Shown: positions 44,903 through 54,056, numbered from the stretch's first letter. The stretch is 64,000 bases of DNA from Desulfovibrionaceae bacterium (GCA_910575755.1 CAJTFO010000003.1:62001-126000); one strand, 5' to 3'. Notes: generated by a model not told the origin, from the letters alone. Made by a program: numbers and translations.

Positions 44903-45012
44903 GGTTCAGTATAAACGCGGCGCGTTGCCGGGACAAGAGAAAAGTGCCATCCCGGCTGAGGTTCCCGCCCGCCGCGCGTGAAAAACAATGCAGGGCAGCG
45001 CGGGGCAATGCC

Positions 45013-45324
45013 CTAGCGGACAGGCAGATTCATGCGCTCGGCCTCGTTCAGCACGCGCCACCGCACCAGCCGACGCCCCAGGCCGGGCAGCTCCACCAGA
45101 CTTTCCTGCTCCGCCGGGAAACGGCGGGCGATGTGGCGGGTCAGAAACAGCGCGCCGGTCCAGAGGGGGATGGTAATGCCGAAAAACCAGAGGCAGAAGG
45201 TGGACAACGACGAGGAAGGGCTGTGCCCGGCCTGGTACATGGCCAGAAAAACGGCTGCGAGCATCAGCAGGTTGGCGACGATGCGCGTCATGCTCACATA
45301 CAGGCTGCGTTTGTAGCTGTTCAT
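45013..45324 (-). CDS. Small inner-membrane protein of the TauE operon
   Basis: This 103-residue protein has two membrane helices (residues about 15-32 and 44-63) and a cytoplasmic tail (RRFPAEQESLVELPGLGRRLVRW). The ATG at 45324 is preferred over the GTG at 45327 because GGAGG lies five bases upstream. It is the last clear gene of the minus-strand operon with the lipoprotein and TauE genes. Function is not recognised. Confidence 0.7.
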   Translation of the reverse strand: MNSYKRSLYVSMTRIVANLLMLAAVFLAMYQAGHSPSSSLSTFCLWFFGITIPLWTGALFLTRHIARRFPAEQESLVELPGLGRRLVRWRVLNEAERMNLPVR

Positions 45325-45414
45325 CACGGCCTCCCTTACGCTTGAAAAATCGCTTGGCGCATGCCGGCCGGGACGGCTTCTGGTTCGCCGCCCCGGCCGG
45401 ATTCTGTCCAGGAC

Positions 45415-46005
45415 TTACTTCTTGAAGATGTTGGTCTTGGTGATGTTCATGAAACGCAGAGCCTGATGCTTGGCATTTTCCTTATAGTAGAGGCGCACTT
45501 CATCGCCCGCTTCCCAGGTTTCCGGCGGCAGGCTGAGCTTGTCGGCGGGAACCTTGAACGTCACCAGAGCCTGGAGGCGGCGGGAGTATTCGGTGACGGT
45601 CTGCTTTTCCATGTCGATAATCGGGAACTTCTTGCCGGCCACCATGGGATGCGAAGGCCTGATGTTCATCTGCTTGTTCACGAATTCCACATTGAGCACT
45701 TCCAGCGACTGGCTTTGGGGCACATAGATGGTAACCGTGCTCTTTTCCAGATCAAACATCACGCGACCGCCAGGCACGGGCAGGGGACCGATTTCAGCGG
45801 GATCGGCGGGCAGCAGATAGGTAGCGATGCCGCCGTTGTAATTGGGGTTGCGCTGATCGTGGTTGGAGTCCAGCACAATGGTCACGCTTTTGCTGGCGGG
45901 ATCAAAGGCCACGCAGCGTCCTTGTTCCACCTGGCCGAAATCGCAGGCCGCGAGGGCGAGGGAAAGGGCCAGTACCAGCATGAGCAACAGAGTACGTATT
46001 TTCAT
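45415..46005 (-). CDS. Lipoprotein, probable DUF4881 family
   Basis: The 196-residue product has a lipoprotein signal peptide ending in the lipobox LAAC (cleavage before Cys21), so it is anchored in a membrane and faces the periplasm. The mature domain (GRCVAFDPASKSVTIVLDSNHDQRNPNYNG) resembles DUF4881, a family I associate with Desulfovibrio. It lies ten bases after the TauE gene in the same operon, so it may work with the exporter. Confidence 0.75.
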   Translation of the reverse strand: MKIRTLLLMLVLALSLALAACDFGQVEQGRCVAFDPASKSVTIVLDSNHDQRNPNYNGGIATYLLPADPAEIGPLPVPGGRVMFDLEKSTVTIYVPQSQSLEVLNVEFVNKQMNIRPSHPMVAGKKFPIIDMEKQTVTEYSRRLQALVTFKVPADKLSLPPETWEAGDEVRLYYKENAKHQALRFMNITKTNIFKK

Positions 46006-46015
46006 GTTTTGCCTC

Positions 46016-47077
46016 CTAGCTGCCGGCCTGTTGCTTCTTGGCGGCCAGTTCCGCCTTGGCGCCCTGCACCATGCGGATGGTGATGTAGATGGAGATGGCG
46101 CTCACGAAGCCCAGCACCACCACGGTAGCCACGCCATTGATGAAACCGCTGTAGGCGGGGAAGTACGGCTGGATCAGCTTGAGCACCACGGAGCACAGGC
46201 AGCCGAGAACGGCCAGGCCAAAGGCGATGCGGATGCCGTACCCCTTGATGTACTTGGTGGCCACGGCGCCTATCTGCGCGCCCACGGCCGCGCCGATGAG
46301 CATGATCAGAGCGGCCACCAGTTCGGTGCGTCCCTTGTACGTGTAGGAAGCCGCGCCGTACAGGCCTGAAATGGCCACTTCAAAGAGGTCCGTGCCCACG
46401 GCCACATGGGTGGGGCAGCCCACCAGATACACCAGGGCGGGCATGCGGATCAGACCGCCGCCGATGCCCAGAATGCCGGCCAGCCAGCCGGTGGCCAGAC
46501 TCACAATCACGGGCAGCCACGCCGAGCAGGTGATGCCCGCGGCGCTGAAGTGCATCATGGGCGGAATTCTGATGGCGTGCAGCTTGGAGGCCCAGTCAAT
46601 GCCGGTGGCGTCCTTGGCGAGCTGCTCGCCGCGGGCCGCGGCTTCGCGTTCCTTTTTGCGCCGCAGGGCCACGTCATGAAAGACCATCCAGGCGATGGAA
46701 ATCAGCAGCAGCACATACAGCCAGCGCACGACCTTGTCCACGGAGCCGATGCGCTCCAGCCACATGATCATCTGAGCGCCGATTTCCACGCCCACGATGG
46801 TGCCCGCCAGCATGGTCAGACCCAGCTTGTAGTCCACATTGCCGAATTTGCCGTGCCGCATGGTGGAAATCAGGGATTTGCCGGCCATATGGGCCACGTC
46901 GGTGCCGATGGCGAAAGCCATGGGGAAACCCAGAATGTTCAGGCCGGGAGTCACCATCCATGCGCCGCCCATGCCGAAGAAGCCGCCGATGATACCGACG
47001 CCCAGCCCGAGAATGATCAATCCGGGCCAGAAAATCGTCACGCCGGAAATGGGCATCAAGACATACAACCAATCCAT
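46016..47077 (-). CDS. TauE/SafE family anion exporter
   Basis: The 353-residue protein has eight or nine membrane segments and the two family repeats: GLGVGIIGGFFGMGGAWMVTPGLNILGFPMAFAIGT and LATGWLAGILGIGGGLIRMPALVYLVGCPTHVAVGT. Members export or import sulfite, sulfonates or related organic anions. A cytoplasmic loop of about 60 residues separates the halves. It starts at 47077, 18 bases after the preceding small membrane protein, in an operon controlled by two sigma-54 promoters. The ligand is not known; in a sulfate reducer sulfite or a sulfonate is a fair guess. Confidence 0.88.
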   Translation of the reverse strand: MDWLYVLMPISGVTIFWPGLIILGLGVGIIGGFFGMGGAWMVTPGLNILGFPMAFAIGTDVAHMAGKSLISTMRHGKFGNVDYKLGLTMLAGTIVGVEIGAQMIMWLERIGSVDKVVRWLYVLLLISIAWMVFHDVALRRKKEREAAARGEQLAKDATGIDWASKLHAIRIPPMMHFSAAGITCSAWLPVIVSLATGWLAGILGIGGGLIRMPALVYLVGCPTHVAVGTDLFEVAISGLYGAASYTYKGRTELVAALIMLIGAAVGAQIGAVATKYIKGYGIRIAFGLAVLGCLCSVVLKLIQPYFPAYSGFINGVATVVVLGFVSAISIYITIRMVQGAKAELAAKKQQAGS

Positions 47078-47095
47078 ATCTGCCTCCTTTCCGGC

Positions 47096-47401
47096 CTAGT
47101 GCTCGGCCAGTTCGCGGTGTTTGAGGTCAATGCCGATGTGCGACATGACGATGTCCGCCAGCACGCCAAAAATGCAGCCGGTGACGGGAATGATGATGAT
47201 TGTCAGGATGGAGAAGTACAGATGGCTTTCATTGTACATCTGCGCCCACCACAGCATGATGCCGTGCAACTGTCTTGTGTCTGCCACAATGACGACGTTG
47301 GCGGCGGCTTTTTTGGCGGCCAGAGCCACTGACGGCATGAGCACAAGCAGCGTCAGCGCGCATCCTGTGAGCCAGGTCCATAATCTGCGCATTTTTTTCA
47401 T
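47096..47401 (-). CDS. Small membrane protein at the head of the TauE operon
   Basis: The 101-residue protein has an N-terminal signal-like helix (LWTWLTGCALTLLVLMPSVALAA) and a second helix (LYFSILTIIIIPVTGCIFGVLADIVM). The start at 47401 is chosen because GGAGG lies upstream. An earlier in-frame start at 47413 is less well placed. It is directly behind the two sigma-54 promoters and precedes the exporter gene by 18 bases. Function is unknown; a role as an exporter partner is inferred from position. Confidence 0.72.
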   Translation of the reverse strand: MKKMRRLWTWLTGCALTLLVLMPSVALAAKKAAANVVIVADTRQLHGIMLWWAQMYNESHLYFSILTIIIIPVTGCIFGVLADIVMSHIGIDLKHRELAEH

Positions 47402-47439
47402 GGCATCCTCCACTCTTGTTATGTTCCTCTTTCAGACGG

Positions 47440-47454
47440 GCAAACCACATGCCA
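47440..47454 (-). promoter_or_regulatory. Sigma-54 promoter, downstream copy, for the TauE operon
   Basis: On the minus strand TGGCATGTGGTTTGC has TGGCAT at -24 and TTTGC at -12 with ten bases between GG and GC. It would start transcription near 47430, about 30 bases before the first ATG. Confidence 0.7.
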
Positions 47455-47475
47455 CTGCAATTTGTGAAGATAATA

Positions 47476-47490
47476 GCAAAGCCCGTGCCA
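47476..47490 (-). promoter_or_regulatory. Sigma-54 promoter, upstream copy, for the TauE operon
   Basis: On the minus strand TGGCACGGGCTTTGC matches the -24/-12 consensus (TGGCAC, five bases, TTGC) almost perfectly. It lies 36 bases upstream of the second copy and would start near 47464. Confidence 0.82.
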
Positions 47491-47545
47491 CTGCGTGATT
47501 CCAAAGATTTTTTCGCATTATTCCAGCGAATCCCGCTCGCGACCT

Positions 47546-47574
47546 TGTCAAAAATGTGATTTTTTTCTACTCTG
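47546..47574 (+). promoter_or_regulatory. Weak candidate promoter of the membrane sigma-54 activator
   Basis: TTGTCA is followed after 17 bases by TACTCT in an AT-rich stretch just upstream of the activator gene on the plus strand. The -10 is poor, so this is only a suggestion. Confidence 0.3.
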
Positions 47575-47614
47575 AACCCAGAGCATGCGCTTTTTTGCGC
47601 AATCCGGGAGGAGC

Positions 47615-50194
47615 ATGCGTTTTTTTGGCAACATCGTCGGCGGCAGCTCAGTGGAAACCGCCTCCTTTTTCGTGAACCGCAGCCTGACAAGCCGCATGTT
47701 GTTGCTGGGCCTGCCCTTGCTGGCGGCTGTTCTGGCGCTGCTTTTTTTCGTGACCGGGGGGAGTCTCGCAAATTTCGTCAATCGCGCAATAATGCGCAAT
47801 ACAGAACTGCAAACCCAGGCCATGAGCCTTGCGCTGGAACAGATACTGGTGGAAACACGCAACCAGTTGCTGATTCTCGCCGCCGGCTCCATGGAACAGC
47901 AGGAAATGGCGCGCCGCCTCAGATTCCGCTCCCGCGCCGACGGCCTGCGCTATCGCGAAGTGGCCTTCATGGGCCTGACGCCTGAAAACCGCTATCTTCT
48001 TCTGAGCTACGGCGGCGAGATCATCGCCGTACCGCCCCATGTGGCCCTGGACGCTCCGGCCGGGCCCTTTCACAATATCAGTCCGGGCCAGCGGCCCGGC
48101 CATGTGAACGTAAGCCAGCCCCTGGAAGTGGTCTATTCCATGGTGCCCATTGACAAATCGCTGCAAAGCCTGTCCTTCTATGTGCTGCGTTTTTCCACGC
48201 CCATTTACGACGCGGCCGGAAACTTTCAGGGCATTCTGGTTCTCTCGCTGGATCTTACCGCGCTGCGCGACACCATGTCGCTGTACTCTTCGCCGGAAGC
48301 GCCCATCAGCGCGGGGGAGAAAACCCAGATGCTCAGCCTTTTTTTCGACCAGGGCGGCTGGATGCTTTTTCAGTCCGAACCTCCCGGCGACAATGGCGGT
48401 GAAAAAAACCTGCGTTCCGACTCTGTACGGGCCGGTTTCCGCGGCGATTTCGGCCGGCCCGGCTTCAGCACGGCTTTCCGTCCCGGACCGGAGCATCTCA
48501 ACTACTGGAGCATGGTGGCTGAAATCCAGGCGGGCCGCCCCGGCCGTCTCCCCACTTCAGAGACCGGCACGGCCTGGAATAACGGCCAGATGCAGGTGGA
48601 AAGCGTCAGTTACGCGCCGGTAACTTTCATGCCCAATCCGGAGGGGCCACGCGTGGTGGTGGGCGGGCTGGCCATGCTGGACAGCAGTTTTGCCTCCACG
48701 CGCGCGGGCATGCATCTGCTGAGCATTTACGCCCTCTGTTTTCTCGGCGGCTTGCTTCTGCTGGGTCTGAGCCTCTGCTGGCTGGCCCGCAATATGGGCC
48801 GAAGCCTGAATCTGCTTTCCGGCGAGTTGCGCAGCCGCAATGAAAACGACAGCGCCGAAGCCCTGAATCTGCCCCGGCTGCCGCTGGAGCTGGAAACGAT
48901 CAGGCAGAACGTGGACATACTGCTGGAGCGGTTGCGCGCGGCCAGGGCCGATCAGCTCTCCCAGGCGGCGGCGCAGACCGCCCTCTGGCGGCGGGAACCC
49001 GTGGAGGACCTGCCCGATCCGACCGATCTGCCCGCCCGGGGCCTGGTGGGCGCCTCCCTGCCCATGCAGTCGCTGTACGGGCAGATCCAGAAGGCTTCCC
49101 AGGTGCTGGCCGATGTGCTGATCGTGGGCGAAACAGGCACCGGCAAGGAGCTGGTTTCCGAATCCATTCACAGCCTGAGCGCCCGCGCCGACGGTCCCTT
49201 CATCACTATCAATTGCGGCGCTCTGGATGAGGCCCTGCTCATGGATACCCTTTTCGGTCATGTCAAGGGCGCCTTCACCGAGGCGAGGCAGGCGCGCAAG
49301 GGGGCGTTTCTGGCCGCCGAGGGCGGCACGCTGATGCTGGACGAGGTGGGCAACGCGGCTCCCAAAGTGCAGCAGGCTCTGCTGCGGGCGCTTTCCACCC
49401 GGCGCATCCGCCCCCTGGGTTCGGACCATGACGTGCCTTTCGACACCAGAATCATTGCCGCCACCAACGCCGAACTGCGGGGCGACGGACAGGACGGTTC
49501 CTTCCGCGACGACCTGTACTACCGGCTGGCCGTTATCACCATCCGCACCCCGCCCCTGCGGCAGCGTAAAGAAGATATCCCGGCCCTGACAGTTCATTTC
49601 ATGCGCGAAGCCGTGAACACACGGGAGCCGGGCATGCCCGGCAGCATTCCCCGCATCAGCCGGGGCGCGCTGGAAAAGCTCATGCGTCACCACTGGCCCG
49701 GCAATGTGCGCGAACTGAAAAATACCCTGACCAGAGCCCTGACCTTTTGCGACGGCAATCTGATTCTGGCGGAGAACATTCAGCTTGCGCCCGGCGACCA
49801 TCAGCCGGAAAACACGTCGGACGACAGAGAGGCGCGGAACAATGAAAGCGCGGCAAGGTCGCGGGAAGAGGAGCGGAACGCCCACCGCCATCCGACGCCG
49901 CGTCCGGATCCTGTCGCGGAGCAGGCCAGAGAGAAAGCGCCGCTCCTGCCGCATGCGAACCAGCTCAACCAGCGCCAGCGGGAACTGCTGCCGCGCCTGA
50001 TGGCCCTGGGCAGCGTGAGCCGTCAGGAATACCAGGACCTGGCGGGCAGGGGCATTTCCATGCGCACGGCGCAATACGATTTGCAACAAATGGTGCAGCT
50101 CGGCCTGATGCGCAAGGAAGGACGCGGCCCGGCGCAACGCTATGTGATCGTGCAGCCCGGCGCGCAAGCGCCGGCCGGTAAAGGATGTCCCTGA
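47615..50194 (+). CDS. Membrane-anchored sigma-54 activator with extracytoplasmic sensor
   Basis: The 859-residue protein has a membrane helix at about 28-48, a Cache-like extracytoplasmic sensor region of about 320 residues, a second helix at about 368-391, a linker, and an AAA+ domain with Walker A GETGTGKE (about 504-511). The sigma-54 contact loop reads GAFTEA (552-557), with Glu in place of the usual Gly. The C terminus is a winged-helix-like segment (QRQRELLPRLMALGSVSRQEYQDLAGRGISMRTAQYDLQQM) rather than a Fis domain. ATG 47615 is chosen because GGGAGGAG precedes it. The activator is divergent from the TauE operon and overlaps the next gene by one base. Confidence 0.88.
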   Translation: MRFFGNIVGGSSVETASFFVNRSLTSRMLLLGLPLLAAVLALLFFVTGGSLANFVNRAIMRNTELQTQAMSLALEQILVETRNQLLILAAGSMEQQEMARRLRFRSRADGLRYREVAFMGLTPENRYLLLSYGGEIIAVPPHVALDAPAGPFHNISPGQRPGHVNVSQPLEVVYSMVPIDKSLQSLSFYVLRFSTPIYDAAGNFQGILVLSLDLTALRDTMSLYSSPEAPISAGEKTQMLSLFFDQGGWMLFQSEPPGDNGGEKNLRSDSVRAGFRGDFGRPGFSTAFRPGPEHLNYWSMVAEIQAGRPGRLPTSETGTAWNNGQMQVESVSYAPVTFMPNPEGPRVVVGGLAMLDSSFASTRAGMHLLSIYALCFLGGLLLLGLSLCWLARNMGRSLNLLSGELRSRNENDSAEALNLPRLPLELETIRQNVDILLERLRAARADQLSQAAAQTALWRREPVEDLPDPTDLPARGLVGASLPMQSLYGQIQKASQVLADVLIVGETGTGKELVSESIHSLSARADGPFITINCGALDEALLMDTLFGHVKGAFTEARQARKGAFLAAEGGTLMLDEVGNAAPKVQQALLRALSTRRIRPLGSDHDVPFDTRIIAATNAELRGDGQDGSFRDDLYYRLAVITIRTPPLRQRKEDIPALTVHFMREAVNTREPGMPGSIPRISRGALEKLMRHHWPGNVRELKNTLTRALTFCDGNLILAENIQLAPGDHQPENTSDDREARNNESAARSREEERNAHRHPTPRPDPVAEQAREKAPLLPHANQLNQRQRELLPRLMALGSVSRQEYQDLAGRGISMRTAQYDLQQMVQLGLMRKEGRGPAQRYVIVQPGAQAPAGKGCP

Positions 50195-52764
50195 TGAACG
50201 CCGTACAGACATTGCGGAAATTGCTGGGCCTCACGCCGCGCATCAGCCGTGAGCGGGCCATGGCCGCCTTTACCCGCCGTTACGCCTCCTTCAAGGAGTT
50301 ATTGCAGGCCAATGCCGATCTGGCCGGCATTCTGGCCGGGCTGAACGCGGCCCAGCGCGGCGACCGCAGCCTGGAAACCAGACAGGTGCGCAAGGAGGCG
50401 CGCCGCGCCATCCTTCAGTGCGAACGCATGGCGGTCTGCCTCAACGCCATTTCCAACCAGCGTCATCAGGCGCTCGTTTCAGCCGTGGAGGCTCTGGGCG
50501 GCCGCATTGAACGCGAACTGGAGCAGCACACGCGCGGCGACGTGACCTCACTGACCCTGCCGCTCAGCGAGGTGGACGCCAGCATGGCCTACAGCGTGGG
50601 CGGCAAAAACGCCAATCTGGGCGAATTGCGCAACATGCTGGACATGCCCGTGCCGCGCGGTTTTGCCATTACCATCAAGGCCGGCACCCTGTTCCTGCTG
50701 CGCAGCAGCGGTCTGTTCAGAAATATTTACAGCCAGTTGCGTTCGGTGGACGCCGAAAAGCCCTCCACCATCAGCGCGGCATCCCGCGAAATACAGCGGC
50801 TCATCATGGAAGCCCCCATGCCCGACATGGTGAGCGGCCCCATGCTGGCGGCCTGGGATGAAGCCTTCGGCGCGCAGGGCGATACTGTGGCGGCCCTGCG
50901 TTCCAGCGCTGTGGCCGAAGACGGGGTGCAGTCCTTTGCGGGGCAGTACCGCAGCATTCTGGGCGTCAGGCGGCAAGACCTGCTTGCGGCCTTCAAGAAG
51001 GTGATGGCCAGTCTCTTTTCCGAACGCGCCCTGACCTACAGGGCCGCGCACGGCTATGCCCTGGACGCCACGGGCATGGGCCTCTGCTGTCTGGAGATGG
51101 TCAGGGCCAAAGCCGCCGGCGTGGCTTTTTCGCGCCACCCCGTGGACCTGCGCTCCAACTGCGTGCTGATCAACGGACTGTGGGGCCTGGGTGAAATGGT
51201 GGTGGACGGTTCGGGCACGCCAGACCAGTGGCTGGTTTCGCGGGCCACGCGCAAAATTGCCCAGGCCACCATCGCCCGCAAGGAAACCCGCCTCCAGCTC
51301 ACGCATACCGGCACGGGCGTGGAAAGCACACTTGTGGATGTGCCGGAAGAACTGCGCGAGGTTCCCTGTCTCAGCGACGAGCAGGCGCGGCGACTGGCGG
51401 AAATGGCTCTGGAACTGGAGCGCCATTACCAGTATCCGCAGGATATGGAATGGGCGGTGGACGAGGATGATCAGATTATCCTGCTCCAGACCAGACCCAT
51501 GGGGCTGGACAGCACGCCGGAGGAAAGCGCGGCCCCGGTCCTGAAACATATGCGGCCCCTGCTGTCCGGCGCGGACGTGGCGGCCAGGGGCGTGGGCTGC
51601 GGCCCGGTGGTGCGGGTGCATCCGGATGAGGATCTGACCCATTTTCCGGAAGGCGCGGTCATGCTGATGCAGCACTCCTCGCCCAACGCCATGACCGCCA
51701 TGCAGCGGGCGGCGGCCATCATTGCCGAAACCGGCAGCCTCACCGGACACATGGCGTCCATCTGTCGCGAATTCGGGGTGCCCACGCTGATGAATCTGGC
51801 GGGGGCCGCCAGCCTGCTCACGCCGGGTCGGGTGGTGACGGTGGACGCCCTTTCGGGCCGGGTGTTCGACGGCGAAGTGCCGGAATTGCTGGCCCTGCGC
51901 CTGGCCCGCCGACGCCCCCGCGTGGACACGCCCGCCCTGGTGCTGCTGCGGCGGGTGGCCCCGTACATTCTGCCTCTGCATCTGGTGGACCCGCAGTCGG
52001 CCCTGTTCAGCCCGGCCAACTGCACATCCCTGCATGATGTCATGCGTTATGCGCATGAGCTGAGCTATTCTGAAATGTTTCTGCTCTCCGACAGTCTTTC
52101 CGAAAGCGGAGCGGGCGGCGTGGCCAGCCGCCTGGTCTGTTCCGTGCCGCTGGATCTCCACATCATTGACCTGGGCGGCGGTCTGAAGCATCCCGAAGCC
52201 TCGTCAACCAGGCCCGAAGACGTGACCAGCGTGCCCTTCCGGCATGTGCTCAACGGCATGCTCAATCCCGAAGTGCAGGCCAAGGGGCCCCGTCCGGTGA
52301 ACATGCGCGGTTTTCTCTCGGTCATGAGCCAGACCATGATAGGCGGCAACCAGCAGGGCGGCCAACGCTTCGGCGACCGCAGCTATGCCATTGTTTCTGA
52401 CCGCTACCTCAATTTTTCCTCGCGCGTGGGCTATCACTACGCCATTCTGGACACCTGGTGCGGCGACACCCTGAGCAAAAACTACATCCGCTTTGAATTT
52501 GCCGGCGGCGCGGCGGGCAGTGAACAGCGCGCGCGGCGGGTGCGCTGCATCGGGCTGATCCTCAGGGAGCTCGGCTTTACCGTCGAGGTCACGGGTGATA
52601 GAGTACGCGCGCGCTACCAGAAATATCCCAGGCTTGAACTGTGTTCGCGCCTGGATCAGCTGGGGCGTCTGCTGATCATGACCCGCCAGATGGACATGCT
52701 CATGGTCAATGATGAGGCCGTCCAGGCGTACGCCGCCAAATTCCTCAACGGAGAATATCACTAG
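50194..52764 (+). CDS. PEP synthase-like phosphotransferase lacking the PEP-binding barrel
   Basis: The 856-residue protein has a helical N-terminal part (1-125), an ATP-grasp domain of the pyruvate phosphate dikinase type (about 130-460, YSVGGKNANLGELRNM and ALRSSAVAEDGVQSFAGQYRS), and a swivelling phosphohistidine domain with His519 in ETGSLTGHMAS. The remaining 270 residues are not the usual PEP/pyruvate TIM barrel and I do not recognise them. It may therefore phosphorylate something other than pyruvate, as the rifampicin phosphotransferases do. The start overlaps the activator stop by one base (TGATG), with AAAGGA eight bases upstream. Confidence 0.82.
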   Translation: MNAVQTLRKLLGLTPRISRERAMAAFTRRYASFKELLQANADLAGILAGLNAAQRGDRSLETRQVRKEARRAILQCERMAVCLNAISNQRHQALVSAVEALGGRIERELEQHTRGDVTSLTLPLSEVDASMAYSVGGKNANLGELRNMLDMPVPRGFAITIKAGTLFLLRSSGLFRNIYSQLRSVDAEKPSTISAASREIQRLIMEAPMPDMVSGPMLAAWDEAFGAQGDTVAALRSSAVAEDGVQSFAGQYRSILGVRRQDLLAAFKKVMASLFSERALTYRAAHGYALDATGMGLCCLEMVRAKAAGVAFSRHPVDLRSNCVLINGLWGLGEMVVDGSGTPDQWLVSRATRKIAQATIARKETRLQLTHTGTGVESTLVDVPEELREVPCLSDEQARRLAEMALELERHYQYPQDMEWAVDEDDQIILLQTRPMGLDSTPEESAAPVLKHMRPLLSGADVAARGVGCGPVVRVHPDEDLTHFPEGAVMLMQHSSPNAMTAMQRAAAIIAETGSLTGHMASICREFGVPTLMNLAGAASLLTPGRVVTVDALSGRVFDGEVPELLALRLARRRPRVDTPALVLLRRVAPYILPLHLVDPQSALFSPANCTSLHDVMRYAHELSYSEMFLLSDSLSESGAGGVASRLVCSVPLDLHIIDLGGGLKHPEASSTRPEDVTSVPFRHVLNGMLNPEVQAKGPRPVNMRGFLSVMSQTMIGGNQQGGQRFGDRSYAIVSDRYLNFSSRVGYHYAILDTWCGDTLSKNYIRFEFAGGAAGSEQRARRVRCIGLILRELGFTVEVTGDRVRARYQKYPRLELCSRLDQLGRLLIMTRQMDMLMVNDEAVQAYAAKFLNGEYH

Positions 52765-52802
52765 GCCGACGGCTTCCACACCAGAAACCAATGAGGCTCC
52801 CA

Positions 52803-54056
52803 ATGCCCCCCTTTCCCGGACCGCAGGAACCGCCCAGGCGCTGGGACAAGCCCTCCGAGCCGCCGCAGAAACTCCTGAGCCGTGATTTTATTCTGCTCTT
52901 TTGCATGGCCATGTTCAGCAACAGCTACATCGCCGTGTTCTACTGTTTTGAACAATGGCTGGAAGGGCTGGGCATCAGCCCCAACTGGCGCGGCGTGCTG
53001 CTTTCCTCCCTCTTTGCCATGGTGCTGCTCTGCCGTCCCCTGGCCAGCGTGCTGCTGCTCAAGCGCGGCAAGCTGCCGGCCATGCTGGTTTCCATCATGG
53101 TTTCCAGCTGCGTCATGCTGGCCTATCCCTATGTGGGGGGAGAACACGCCATCGGGGCCATCTGGCTGTTGCGCGTCATTCAGGGCATTGCTCTGGCCGT
53201 TTATTCCAGTTGCACGGTGGCCGTACTGGTCAGCTGCATTCCCAGGGGGCAGAGCGCCAGAGGTTTTGCGCTCTTTTCCCTGACCCTGCTGCTGCCCTAT
53301 TCGATTATTCCGGCCCTGGCCGAACGTCTTTTGCCCGTTCTGGGCGGCGAGCCGCGCCTTTTCGCCCTCACGGCCGCGCTGGGCCTGCCCGCGCTGGCCA
53401 TGCTGATTCCCCTGGCCCCGCGCCTGCGAACGCCGGAAATGCCCGCACAGGGCGCCGGCAGTCTTTCGGGCCGCGCTCTCTGGCGGGCCGTAAGCCACTC
53501 TGGCCTGTTTTTTGTCTATATGGCCTGTCTGAGCTTCAGCATTATGACCGTGCTGGCCATCTTTTTCATGAAAGGTCTCTGCGCGGTGACGGGCGCGCAG
53601 CCGGCCTGGTTTTTCTCCACCTATACGGCAACTATCATTCTGGTTCGGCTGTTCGGCAGCCACCGCCTGGACACTCTGCCCCGCTACCGGATAACCACGC
53701 TCTGTTGCGCGGTGCTGACCTGCTGCATGCTGGGACTGGCCTGGGGGCCGCTCTGGGCCTTCATTCCCCTGACCTGCGTCTACGGTCTGGGACTGGGCCT
53801 GCTCTATCCCCTGCTGGCCGCCGCCGTGTACGACCGTTCCACGCCCACCACCCGCTCCATCAATTCCAATGTCATGATGGCCACTTTTGATTCCAGCGCC
53901 ATGCTGGGGCCCCTGCTGGGCGGCCTGGTGATCCACGCGGGTTACGGTTACCGCGGGGTGTTCACCGCCACCGCCGTCAGCGTGTTCGTCTGCGGATGCT
54001 GCATGCTGATTGACAGGGTGCGGATGCTGCGCCGGGGCAGGGCCAATCCGCGCTGA
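52803..54056 (+). CDS. Major facilitator superfamily transporter
   Basis: The 417-residue protein has about twelve membrane segments in two halves with a central loop near residue 210 (APRLRTPEMPAQGAGS). The sequence FSNSYIAVFYCFEQWLEGLGISPNWRGVLLSSLFA in the N-terminal half and CVYGLGLGLLYPLLAAAVYDRS in the C-terminal half are typical of uptake or efflux MFS proteins. The start at 52803 is chosen because TGAGG lies upstream; ATG 52791 would add four residues. It follows the PEP synthase-like gene by 38 bases. The substrate is unknown. Confidence 0.85.
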   Translation: MPPFPGPQEPPRRWDKPSEPPQKLLSRDFILLFCMAMFSNSYIAVFYCFEQWLEGLGISPNWRGVLLSSLFAMVLLCRPLASVLLLKRGKLPAMLVSIMVSSCVMLAYPYVGGEHAIGAIWLLRVIQGIALAVYSSCTVAVLVSCIPRGQSARGFALFSLTLLLPYSIIPALAERLLPVLGGEPRLFALTAALGLPALAMLIPLAPRLRTPEMPAQGAGSLSGRALWRAVSHSGLFFVYMACLSFSIMTVLAIFFMKGLCAVTGAQPAWFFSTYTATIILVRLFGSHRLDTLPRYRITTLCCAVLTCCMLGLAWGPLWAFIPLTCVYGLGLGLLYPLLAAAVYDRSTPTTRSINSNVMMATFDSSAMLGPLLGGLVIHAGYGYRGVFTATAVSVFVCGCCMLIDRVRMLRRGRANPR

